A stretch of 64,000 nucleotides of DNA from CAZEHO01 sp964511945 (GTDB lineage Bacteria > Actinomycetota > Acidimicrobiia > Spongiisociales > UBA11373), in the NCBI GenBank assembly GCA_964511945.1, contig CAZEHO010000002.1:186001-250000 (forward strand), read 5' to 3'. Both the position numbers and the translations under genes were made by a program. Each line of letters begins with the position of its first letter. The first letter of the stretch is position 1. The notes under the pieces are model-generated. The model was not told where the DNA came from. It searched no databases and worked only from the letters and a program-made list of their open reading frames with translations. Of the stretch, positions 57,023-64,000 are shown piece by piece.

Positions 57023-58972
57023 GTGACCACACCCAGCGACCTTCGGCAGCTCGCAGTCGACACCATCAAGACCCTGTCGATCGATGCGGTGCAGCAGGCG
57101 AATTCGGGTCATCCCGGGATGCCGATGGGAATGGCCGATCTCGCGGTTGCCCTCTGGACCGAACACCTGATGGTCGACCCGACCGATCCCACCTGGCCGG
57201 ATCGGGACCGGTTCGTCCTCTCCAACGGCCACGGGTCCATGCTTCTGTACTCGCTGCTGCATCTGGCCGGGTTCCCTGTCTCCATCGAAGACATCAAGCG
57301 CTTCCGCCAGCTCGGGTCGCCCACTGCAGGCCACCCGGAACGGGAACCACATCTCGGTATCGAGACCACCACCGGTCCGCTCGGTCAGGGGATCGCCACA
57401 GCAGTGGGGATGGCGGCCGCTGAAGCTCATCTGCGTGCAGTGCTCGGCACCGAACTGGTCGACCACAGAACGTTCGTGTTCGCCGGCGACGGTGACCTCA
57501 TGGAGGGTGTTGCCGCCGAGGCGACGTCGCTGGCCGGGCACCTCGGATTGGGACGGCTGATCGTGATCTACGACGACAACGAGATCTCCATCGGCGGGTC
57601 CACGGATGTGACCTTCACCGAGGACGTCCCCGCCAAGTTCCGTGCCATGGGCTGGTCGACCCTCGACATCGACGGGCACGATCGGGCTGCAGCCGATGAG
57701 GCGCTGGCTGTGGCCAAGGCGGATGGTACGTCCCCGACCCTGATCGTGGCGCACACCCACATCGCCCACGGTGCTCCGACGAAACAGGATTCGGCGTCGT
57801 CGCACGGCAGCCCGCTCGGAGAGGAGGAGATCGCCGGAGCCAAAGAGGCCATGGGCTGGACCCATGAGAGATTCTTCGTGCCCCCCGAGGTGACCGGCCT
57901 GTTCGCGGCGGCAATGGCAAAGGGCACTGCAGCCCGCACCGCCTGGGAGTCACGCCGCGATGCCGCCTTGGCTGCAGATCCCGAACTCGCCGCCAAGTGG
58001 GGTGCGTACTTCGAGGCCGCCGCTCCGGAAGCAGGCCTCGAGTGGGAGGTCGGATCCTCAGTTGCCACCCGCAAGGCCTCCGGTCAGGTGATCAACGCCA
58101 TTGCTCCCCGCTTCCCGGGACTCGTCGGCGGCTCGGCGGACCTCGAGCCCTCGAACAACACGCTCATCGACGACGGCGGGGAGTTCCAGGCCGACTCGCC
58201 GCAAGGCCGCAATCTCCGTTTCGGGGTGCGTGAGCACGGCATGGGTGCCATCGTCAACGGACTCACCCTCCATGGGGGGCTCCGGGCCTTCGGGGGCACG
58301 TTCATGGTGTTCACCGACTACATGCGTCCGGCGGTACGGCTGTCCGCCCTCATGGGTGTGCCGAGTATCTGGGTGTACACCCACGACTCGGTGTTCCTCG
58401 GTGAGGACGGACCGACCCACCAGCCGATCGAGCACCTGGCTGCGATGCGGTCGACGCCGAACCTCTGGGTGTTCCGTCCGGCCGACGCCACGGAAACCGC
58501 CGAGGCCTGGGAGCTGGCACTCGAGCGGACCGACGGGCCTTCCGTGCTGGCGCTGTCCCGGCAGGGGCTTCCGGTCCTGGATCGCCCGGCCGGCTCGGTC
58601 CGTCGCGGCGGGTATGTTCTGCGGGACGGTACCGATGCGGTGTTGGTCGCTACCGGGTCCGAAGTCTGGGTCGCGCTGGAGGCGGCGGAGATCCTGGCCG
58701 GGCAGGGCCGTTCGATCCGGGTGGTCAGCCTGCCGTCGTGGGAGCTGTTCGAGGATCAGGACGAGGCGTACCGGGCGTCGGTCCTGGGCGACGGGCTGCC
58801 GGTGGCCACGCTCGAAGCCGGCGCAACCTTTGGCTGGGAGCGCTACGCCGGGGATGGTGGTCTCACAATCGGAATCGATCGTTTCGGGATCTCGGCTCCG
58901 TGGGAAGACCTTGCTGAGGAGTTCGGGCTCACGCCCGAGGCGGTGGCGGCCCGCGTCGCCGACTGGCTGTAG
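57023..58972 (+). CDS. tkt: transketolase
   Basis: A 649-residue ThDP enzyme, the usual length. It opens LAVDTIKTLSIDAVQQANSGHPGMPMGMADLAVALW, with ThDP motif GDGDLMEGVAAEATSLAGHL and IVIYDDNEISI, the pyrimidine-domain HDSVFLGEDGPTHQPIEHLA and the C-terminal TGSEVWVALEAAEIL. It moves two-carbon ketol units in the pentose phosphate pathway. GTG 57023 follows GAAGGAG. A strong bidirectional terminator separates it from sat-cysC. Confidence 0.96.
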   Translation: MTTPSDLRQLAVDTIKTLSIDAVQQANSGHPGMPMGMADLAVALWTEHLMVDPTDPTWPDRDRFVLSNGHGSMLLYSLLHLAGFPVSIEDIKRFRQLGSPTAGHPEREPHLGIETTTGPLGQGIATAVGMAAAEAHLRAVLGTELVDHRTFVFAGDGDLMEGVAAEATSLAGHLGLGRLIVIYDDNEISIGGSTDVTFTEDVPAKFRAMGWSTLDIDGHDRAAADEALAVAKADGTSPTLIVAHTHIAHGAPTKQDSASSHGSPLGEEEIAGAKEAMGWTHERFFVPPEVTGLFAAAMAKGTAARTAWESRRDAALAADPELAAKWGAYFEAAAPEAGLEWEVGSSVATRKASGQVINAIAPRFPGLVGGSADLEPSNNTLIDDGGEFQADSPQGRNLRFGVREHGMGAIVNGLTLHGGLRAFGGTFMVFTDYMRPAVRLSALMGVPSIWVYTHDSVFLGEDGPTHQPIEHLAAMRSTPNLWVFRPADATETAEAWELALERTDGPSVLALSRQGLPVLDRPAGSVRRGGYVLRDGTDAVLVATGSEVWVALEAAEILAGQGRSIRVVSLPSWELFEDQDEAYRASVLGDGLPVATLEAGATFGWERYAGDGGLTIGIDRFGISAPWEDLAEEFGLTPEAVAARVADWL

Positions 58973-58981
58973 ACGAAGAGA

Positions 58982-59010
58982 GAGGCCCCGCACCGAAGGT
59001 GCGGGGCCTC
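58982..59010. terminator. strong bidirectional terminator between tkt and sat-cysC
   Basis: GAGGCCCCGCACC (58982-58994), loop GAA, GGTGCGGGGCCTC (58998-59010): a perfect 13-bp stem between convergent genes, 9 bases after the tkt stop. Confidence 0.8.
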
Positions 59011-59034
59011 AATCTGATCTGTTTCGTCTGAGAA

Positions 59035-60762
59035 TCAGTCGCGGCGCGGCTCGATGTAGCCCTCGTGCTCGAGGTGCAGAATGACCCGCTGGGCGGCCTG
59101 ATCGGGGCTCAGCTCCGTGGTGTCGAGCACCTGGTCGGCGTCCTCGGGGATCTCGTATGGATCCGAGATGCCGGTGAACTCCTTGATGATCCCGGCCCGT
59201 GCCTTGGCATAGAGGCCCTTGCGGTCGCGCTCCTCACACACCTCAAGCGGCGTGTCGACGTGAACGAGCACGAATCCGCCGACCGGCTGGATCATCGACC
59301 GCACCTGCTTGCGCACCTCGTCGTAGGGCGCGATCGGAGCACACACGGCGATGCCACCGTTCTTGGTGATCTCCGAGGCGACGTACCCGATGCGCTGGAT
59401 GTTGAGGTCGCGGTGCTCCTTGGAGAAGCCGAGTTCGGACGACAGGTTCTTGCGAACCAGGTCGCCGTCCAGAAGTGTCAGCGGGCGGCCGCCCATCTCG
59501 AGCAGCTTGACCTGCAGCACATTCGCGATGGTCGATTTGCCCGACCCCGAGAGGCCGGTGAAGAACACGGTGAACCCCTGCTGGGAGCGCGGCGGGTGGG
59601 TCCGGCGCAATTCGTCGGCCACCTTGGGGAATGTGAACCACTCGGGGATCTCACGCCCGTCGGAGAGGCGCTCGCGCAGTTCGGTTCCGGAGATCGAGAG
59701 GGTCTTGGTGCCCTCCTCGATCGCGTCGACCGGCTGGTAGCGGTCGTCGTCGGGCAGGTACACCATCATCTTGAACGGCACCATTTCGACGCCGAGCTCT
59801 TCTGTGTACGCCGACAGCATCTCCTGCGCGTCGTAGGGACCGTAGAAGGGATTGCCGTCCGAATCGGAACCGGGGCCGGCGTGGTCCCGTCCCACGATGA
59901 AGTGGGTGGCGCCGTGGTTCTTGCGGATGATGGCGTGCCAGACGGCCTCGCGGGGTCCGCCCATCCGCATCGCCAGCGGCAGCAGCGAGAGCTCGGCCGT
60001 GTTGGCCGGATACCGATCCATGATCGCCTGGTAGGCCCGCACCCGGGTGTAGTGGTCGACGTCGCCGGGCTTGGTCATGCCGACGACCGGGTGGACCAGC
60101 AGGTTGGCCTCGACGTCCTTGGCGGCCCGCACGGTGAGCTCGAGATGCGCCCGGTGCATGGGGTTGCGGGTCTGGAAGGCGACGATGCGGCGCCAGCCCC
60201 GCTTCTCGAACCGAGCGCGCACCTCGGCCGGAGTCATCCGCAGGGTGCGGAAATCGTAATGGTGTGGCAGCTCCACACCCTCGAGGGTCCCGCCGATGTA
60301 CCAGGGCTTGGTCTCGTTGAGCAGGTAGGCGACGCCGGGGTGCTCGGGGTGGGTGGATCCGAATACATGGGTGGCTTCGTTCTCACGATCCGGCTGCCAT
60401 ACGTCCTCGACGTGGAGGACGGCGAGCATCACGCCCTCGGCGTCGCGCAGTGCAACGCGGGATCCCTCGCCGAGCGATGAGGCGAACTCCTCGTCGACGT
60501 CGAGCACGATCGGCATCGGCCACAGCGTGCCGTCGGTCAGGCGCATGTCGGCGACCACCGAGTCGTAATCGGCGCGGTTCAGGAATCCCCGCAGCGGGGA
60601 GAATCCGCCGTTGAGGATCAATTCCAGATCGCAGAGCTGGCGGGCGGTGAGGTCGAGCGACGGCCAGTCGCGCGACGACTTCTTCAACTCCTCGGACCGG
60701 GCGGAATCCGCCACCAGGTCGACGAGGTCACCACCGTGGGGTTCGATGAGGCTGCCGGGCAC
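59035..60762 (-). CDS. bifunctional sulfate adenylyltransferase / adenylylsulfate kinase
   Basis: A 575-residue fusion. Residues 1-385 are ATP sulfurylase, with QTRNPMHRAH (197-206) and GRDHAGPG (291-298). Residues 395-575 are APS kinase, with P-loop GLSGSGKST (403-411) and DGDLVRKNLSSELGFS. It makes APS from sulfate and ATP and then PAPS. Both active sites are intact. GTG 60762 follows AGGA. This sulfurylase-kinase order occurs in several bacteria; no reductase gene is adjacent. Confidence 0.95.
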   Translation of the reverse strand: MPGSLIEPHGGDLVDLVADSARSEELKKSSRDWPSLDLTARQLCDLELILNGGFSPLRGFLNRADYDSVVADMRLTDGTLWPMPIVLDVDEEFASSLGEGSRVALRDAEGVMLAVLHVEDVWQPDRENEATHVFGSTHPEHPGVAYLLNETKPWYIGGTLEGVELPHHYDFRTLRMTPAEVRARFEKRGWRRIVAFQTRNPMHRAHLELTVRAAKDVEANLLVHPVVGMTKPGDVDHYTRVRAYQAIMDRYPANTAELSLLPLAMRMGGPREAVWHAIIRKNHGATHFIVGRDHAGPGSDSDGNPFYGPYDAQEMLSAYTEELGVEMVPFKMMVYLPDDDRYQPVDAIEEGTKTLSISGTELRERLSDGREIPEWFTFPKVADELRRTHPPRSQQGFTVFFTGLSGSGKSTIANVLQVKLLEMGGRPLTLLDGDLVRKNLSSELGFSKEHRDLNIQRIGYVASEITKNGGIAVCAPIAPYDEVRKQVRSMIQPVGGFVLVHVDTPLEVCEERDRKGLYAKARAGIIKEFTGISDPYEIPEDADQVLDTTELSPDQAAQRVILHLEHEGYIEPRRD

Positions 60763-60884
60763 GGTTCGTCCTATTCGTTGTGTACGGGATCGTCCGGCGC
60801 GGATGGACGGACGGCGCCGGAGTGTACCAGCGGCTGATGCTGGAACCACCGGCCGTAACATGCCAGCCCCGTCCGGAAGGCATC

Positions 60885-61562
60885 GTGGATCTCAGCCCCT
60901 CGCTCGTGCTCACCATGTGGGCGGCCGGACTCGCCGTCACGGTGGCTGCAGTCACGTGGTGGCGGGCGATCGGTCCCGGGTATGTGTGGCTCGGAGCGGG
61001 TGTCCTGCTGCTCCTCGGGCTGCCAGCAATTGGTGGGGGCGGACCCGCCGCGATCGTCGGCTGTGCCTTCGCACTGGCGGCGATGGTGGTCGCCCGCAGC
61101 CCGTTCCTCGCGGTGGTGGCCTTGATCGGGTCCGCCGTTGGCTTCTTCGTCGCTGCAGCGCTCGATGGACCCGTGCTCGGTGTGATCAGCGGTGCTCTGC
61201 TGCTCGGCGGCGTCACCGGAGAGATGATGCTCGGCCACTGGTTCCTGGTGGATCCGACCCTGCCGCGCTGGGCGCTGCGGCGGCTCGATGTTGCCGGCGG
61301 CGCCGGCGCGATCGTGGACTTCGCTGTGCTGTCGCTGCTCGGCGTGTTCCCGTGGGTCGAGGGCGACCTGGTGGTCGGCCTCGGGTTCATCCTGCTGGCG
61401 GCGGCGACGGCGATCCTGATGGCGATGGTCTGGTTCTCGCTGGGCGAGCAGGGCTACTCCGGAGTTATGGCCGCCACCGGGCTGTCTTATCTGGCCACTC
61501 TCACCGCCATCGGTGCTGCGGTGATCGGCCGCCTGCTGCTCACCGGACCGGTGTTGTCGTAG
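60885..61562 (+). CDS. integral membrane protein of unknown function
   Basis: About 225 residues with seven to eight hydrophobic segments (LVLTMWAAGLAVTVAAVTWW, YVWLGAGVLLLLGLPAI, AAIVGCAFALAAMVVA, FLAVVALIGSAVGFFVAAAL, and four more). GTG 60885 follows GGAAGG and starts the protein just before the first helix; upstream starts at 60780 and 60837 add a polar tail. It resembles no family I can name. Confidence 0.55.
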   Translation: MDLSPSLVLTMWAAGLAVTVAAVTWWRAIGPGYVWLGAGVLLLLGLPAIGGGGPAAIVGCAFALAAMVVARSPFLAVVALIGSAVGFFVAAALDGPVLGVISGALLLGGVTGEMMLGHWFLVDPTLPRWALRRLDVAGGAGAIVDFAVLSLLGVFPWVEGDLVVGLGFILLAAATAILMAMVWFSLGEQGYSGVMAATGLSYLATLTAIGAAVIGRLLLTGPVLS

Positions 61563-61583
61563 TAGCCGAGTTCTGCTCGGCCT

Positions 61584-61653
61584 CGGAGTTCAGAGCTCAG
61601 ATCTCTGATGTCTGATGTCCGATGTCTGACGTCTGACCTACGAACTCAGTGCT
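61584..61653. repeat. tandem 7-base repeat array upstream of the cobalamin adenosyltransferase gene
   Basis: Ten consecutive 7-mers fit a common pattern close to CNGANNT: CGGAGTT, CAGAGCT, CAGATCT, CTGATGT, CTGATGT, CCGATGT, CTGACGT, CTGACCT, ACGAACT, CAGTGCT. The phase never slips. It fills the intergenic space between the membrane protein and the adenosyltransferase, 53 bases before the latter's start. Confidence 0.65.
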
Positions 61654-61692
61654 CGGGCGATGTGGGGACCCGTCCACCGTCCCCGAGCGCCA

Positions 61693-61698
61693 TACAAT
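61693..61698 (+). promoter_or_regulatory. -10 box TACAAT of a probably leaderless transcript
   Basis: TACAAT lies 8 bases before GTG 61707, with no ribosome-binding site between. This spacing is typical of leaderless actinobacterial messages. No clear -35 is seen. Confidence 0.4.
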
Positions 61699-61706
61699 CC
61701 CCCTTC

Positions 61707-62258
61707 GTGAACATCTATACCCGCAAAGGCGATGACGGATTCACCGGCCTCTTCTACGGCGGCCGGGTGAGCAAAGACGGGACGGGGCCGGAGGCCTACG
61801 GAACCGTCGACGAAGCGGTTTCGGCGCTGGGGGTGGCACGGGCCGCCGCTCCGGAGCAGCTCGCCGATGAAATCCTCACACTGCAGCGCCGGATGTTCGT
61901 CGTGGCGGCCGAGTTGGCAACCGACCCGGCCGGCCGCGACAAGCTGGAGCCGGGCGTCAGCCGCTGCACCCCGGAGATGGTGGCCGCGCTGGAGGGTGCC
62001 ATCGACCGGATCGTCGACGGCGTCGCGATGCCGACCGAGTTCATCGTGCCCGGTGGCACTGAGGTCGCGGCTGCACTCGACGTCGCTCGAACGGTGGTCC
62101 GTCGCGCCGAGCGGCGTGCCGTGACCCATCTCGGTGAGGGCGCATCCGACTCGTCGGTGGTGCCATTTCTCAACCGTGCCGCCGACTACCTCTACGTGCT
62201 GGCTCGAGCTGCTGAAGGCAACTGGGAGCCGAGCCGCCGAAAGGAGCAACGAACGTGA
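61707..62258 (+). CDS. PduO-type cob(I)yrinic acid a,c-diamide adenosyltransferase
   Basis: A 183-residue ATP:corrinoid adenosyltransferase of the PduO/CobA2 type: IYTRKGDDGFTGLFYGGRVSKDGTGPEAYGTVDEAVSALG at the start (ATP site TRxGDxG), then RMFVVAAELATDP, and RTVVRRAERRAV and FLNRAADYLYVLARA. It makes adenosylcobalamin, the cofactor of the mutase encoded at 43295-44935. Start GTG 61707 gives the usual N-terminus. Its stop overlaps the next gene. Confidence 0.9.
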   Translation: MNIYTRKGDDGFTGLFYGGRVSKDGTGPEAYGTVDEAVSALGVARAAAPEQLADEILTLQRRMFVVAAELATDPAGRDKLEPGVSRCTPEMVAALEGAIDRIVDGVAMPTEFIVPGGTEVAAALDVARTVVRRAERRAVTHLGEGASDSSVVPFLNRAADYLYVLARAAEGNWEPSRRKEQRT

Positions 62259-63703
62259 TTGAACTCGTCTCCGCCGGGTCCGTGGATTCGGCGAGCGCCG
62301 GTGCCCTCATCATTGGAGTTCGGAAGGGTCCGGAGTTCGTCGGTGCCGGGGAGTGGATCGTTCAGCAGCTCGGTGACGATATCGCCCGGTATCTCGCCGG
62401 GATGGAGTTCGAGGGGAAGCCCGGCCAGGTGGCCACCGTGCCCGGCGGCTCGACCGGCTACGAAGTCGTCGTGTTCGTGGGTCTCGGATCAGATCCCGAC
62501 GCCGAAGGCATCCGCCAGGCGGCCGGCGTCGCCGGCAGATCCGCCATGAAGATCGGCCGAGTGGCGACCACGTTGCATCTCGAGGACGTCGACGGCGCCG
62601 CCGGAGCCGCGGTGATGGGATTCGTGCTGGGTCAGTATTCGTTCGACCGGCATCGCAGCACATCGAAGCGGGCGCTGACGGAGGAACTGGCACTCATCGA
62701 TGGAGATGAGGCTGCGCTCGCCGCCGGATCGGAAGCCCTCACGGTGACCGACGGAGTAATGCTGGCGCGCGACCTCATCAACGAGTCCGCTGTGAACAAG
62801 CCGCCCGAGGCGCTTGCCGAGATCGCCCGCGGCATCGGGGAACGTACCGGCGTCCGGGTCCGTGTCTACGACGAGATCGAGTGCGCAGAGGAACGCTTCG
62901 GCGGTCTGCTCGGGGTGAATGCCGGAGCGGCCCAACCTGCCCGCATGGTCGAGTTCTGGTATGAGCCGGAGGACGCCAAGGCGTTCGTGGCATTCGTCGG
63001 CAAAGGAATCGTGTTCGACTCCGGCGGGCTGTCGCTGAAGCCGGCGAACAGCATGGAGACCATGAAGACCGACATGTCCGGCGCCGCCGCCGTCTTCGGA
63101 GCGGTGCAGGCGATCGCGACACTCGGTCTCCCGGTGAAGGTGCTCGGCATCACGCCGCTGACGGAGAACATGCCGGGTGGAGCTGCAATCCGCCCCGGTG
63201 ACGTGCTCACGGCCCGCAACGGCAAGACCATCGAGGTGCTGAATACGGATGCCGAGGGCCGCCTGGTGCTTGCCGACGGTCTGTCGCTGGCAGTCGAGGC
63301 GGAACCCGACCTGATTGTCGATGCCGCCACCCTCACCGGTGCCTGCATGGTCGCTCTGGGGACCAAGATCGCCGGCCTGTTCGGCACCGACGACGGCGTT
63401 GCAACCGTGTCGGCCGCGGCGGAGGAGGCGGGGGAGCGGGTGTGGCATCTCCCGTTGCCCGCCGACCACCGCAAGAACATCGACAGCGACGTCGCCGATA
63501 TGAAGAACACCGGCAACCGCTACGGCGGAGCGATTCACGCCGGCCTGCTCCTCCAGGAGTTTGTCGGCGATGTTCCGTGGGCGCACCTCGATATCGCCGG
63601 ACCGGCGCGAGCGGGTGAGGCCGAGCACTACATCGCCAAAGGTGCAACCGGATTCGGCGTTCGCACGCTGGTCTCGGTCGCCGACAGACTGAGTCGCGGC
63701 TGA
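62255..63703 (+). CDS. pepA: leucyl aminopeptidase (M17)
   Basis: A 482-residue M17 peptidase. The C-terminal catalytic half has Lys and Asp ligands in VGKGIVFDSGGLSLKP, MKTDMSGAAAVFGA, ENMPGGAAIRPGDVL, and the signature NTDAEGRLVLADGL. Cuts N-terminal residues from peptides using two metal ions. GTG 62255 overlaps the upstream stop. A stem-loop follows the stop. Confidence 0.93.
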   Translation: MIELVSAGSVDSASAGALIIGVRKGPEFVGAGEWIVQQLGDDIARYLAGMEFEGKPGQVATVPGGSTGYEVVVFVGLGSDPDAEGIRQAAGVAGRSAMKIGRVATTLHLEDVDGAAGAAVMGFVLGQYSFDRHRSTSKRALTEELALIDGDEAALAAGSEALTVTDGVMLARDLINESAVNKPPEALAEIARGIGERTGVRVRVYDEIECAEERFGGLLGVNAGAAQPARMVEFWYEPEDAKAFVAFVGKGIVFDSGGLSLKPANSMETMKTDMSGAAAVFGAVQAIATLGLPVKVLGITPLTENMPGGAAIRPGDVLTARNGKTIEVLNTDAEGRLVLADGLSLAVEAEPDLIVDAATLTGACMVALGTKIAGLFGTDDGVATVSAAAEEAGERVWHLPLPADHRKNIDSDVADMKNTGNRYGGAIHAGLLLQEFVGDVPWAHLDIAGPARAGEAEHYIAKGATGFGVRTLVSVADRLSRG

Positions 63704-63731
63704 GAGTGGCGGTGCGAGGCGACGGCCACTC
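63703..63731. terminator. stem-loop after pepA
   Basis: GAGTGGC (63703-63709) pairs with GCCACTC (63725-63731), 7 bp with a 15-base loop, starting at the last base of the stop codon. No T-run, so only a candidate. Confidence 0.35.
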
Positions 63732-63747
63732 CGGGTAGCCTGCGGTC

Positions 63748-64000
63748 ATGGCGCGGCGCCTGCAAACCGTGTCCGTCGTCTTGGACGCCGTCGGTCTCCT
63801 GATCGCAACGGCGCTGGCTTCGGTCCTCACGTTCCAGACACTGCTTCCGTGGCGTTTCCGCGGCGACGTCTGGACACTCCTCGCCGCCCTCGGTGGCGGT
63901 GCCGTTGCCGGGCTCTTTCTCTCGACCCGCTACGGGGGCAACGGGGTCCCGCGTCCGTCGTACGGCCGCGCCGTCGGTCTGGTGTCGGTTGCATTGGGAG
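63748..64000 (+). CDS. membrane protein, incomplete at window end
   Basis: From ATG 63748 the frame is open to the window edge (84 codons). It encodes at least two hydrophobic segments (VVLDAVGLLIATALASVLTF and LLAALGGGAVAGLFL) separated by a basic loop. No family can be named from the part available. It runs the same way as pepA, after a possible terminator. Confidence 0.5.
   Translation, partial: MARRLQTVSVVLDAVGLLIATALASVLTFQTLLPWRFRGDVWTLLAALGGGAVAGLFLSTRYGGNGVPRPSYGRAVGLVSVALG

Noticed and set aside
1..64000. tRNA genes, CRISPR arrays, insertion sequences, prophage or plasmid origins
   Set aside because: No cloverleaf with a GTTCGA-type T-arm, no spaced direct repeats, no transposase, integrase or replication protein was seen.

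Overview
The window is a GC-rich bacterial chromosome segment, most likely from an uncultured actinobacterium of the class Acidimicrobiia. The evidence is indirect: a NucS mismatch endonuclease in place of visible MutS/MutL, a SUF system with SufU and a Rieske ferredoxin beside SufD, an F420-type LLM oxidoreductase, pyruvate phosphate dikinase, many GTG starts with 4-base GTGA/ATGA overlaps, and secreted lipoproteins carrying Thr/Ala-rich linkers. Exactly 100 Ns at 28729-28828, flanked by an identical 55-base sequence on each side, mark it as a scaffolded draft or metagenome assembly. I saw no tRNA, rRNA, CRISPR array, insertion sequence or prophage.

Layout. 1-7.6 kb: an acetyltransferase remnant, a membrane-anchored beta-propeller protein, a large secreted fucolectin-like protein, an archaeal-type GAPDH-like dehydrogenase, thiI and infA. 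7.6-15.5 kb: sufB, a broken serine hydrolase, an M23 peptidase with peptidoglycan-binding repeats and several lipoproteins. 15.6-24.6 kb: ppdK, small secreted and membrane proteins, nucS, a group 2 sigma factor, a GNAT protein, a GerW/YtfJ-like protein and a family 5 uracil-DNA glycosylase. 24.6-28.5 kb: sufD, Rieske ferredoxin, sufC, a hydrolase and two small dimeric alpha-beta barrel proteins. 28.5-34.4 kb: the assembly gap, a class C beta-lactamase-fold hydrolase, a DhlA-like haloalkane dehalogenase, and modABC divergent from a PadR-type regulator. 34.5-42.3 kb: DUF2269 protein, sufU-sufS-sufC, LLM oxidoreductase, MBL hydrolase, two thioredoxin-like proteins and DsbB. 42.3-49.1 kb: an overlapping run with a zinc ribbon and an acyl-CoA mutase large subunit, then lipoproteins and hydrolases. 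49.2-57 kb: a 2-oxoacid dehydrogenase operon (E3, fused E1 alpha-beta, E2), a fused LipB-LipA lipoylation enzyme and an M24 peptidase. 57-64 kb: transketolase, Sat-CysC, cobalamin adenosyltransferase, leucyl aminopeptidase and an incomplete membrane protein.

Several genes fit together. The E3-E1-E2 operon ends with the enzyme that would attach and complete the lipoyl group on its own E2. The cobalamin adenosyltransferase supplies the cofactor of the acyl-CoA mutase 18 kb away. Iron-sulfur assembly is divided among three places (sufB; sufD-Rieske-sufC; sufC-sufS-sufU) and would serve LipA, UdgB and the Rieske protein. DsbB with two membrane-anchored thioredoxins forms an extracytoplasmic thiol-disulfide module.

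The strongest candidates for something new are the LipB-LipA fusion, two intergenic arrays with a strict 7-base period (one folded into a long palindrome), an E1 gene whose ribosome-binding site points at an ATC codon, and the three-way split of the SUF genes with two SufC paralogues.
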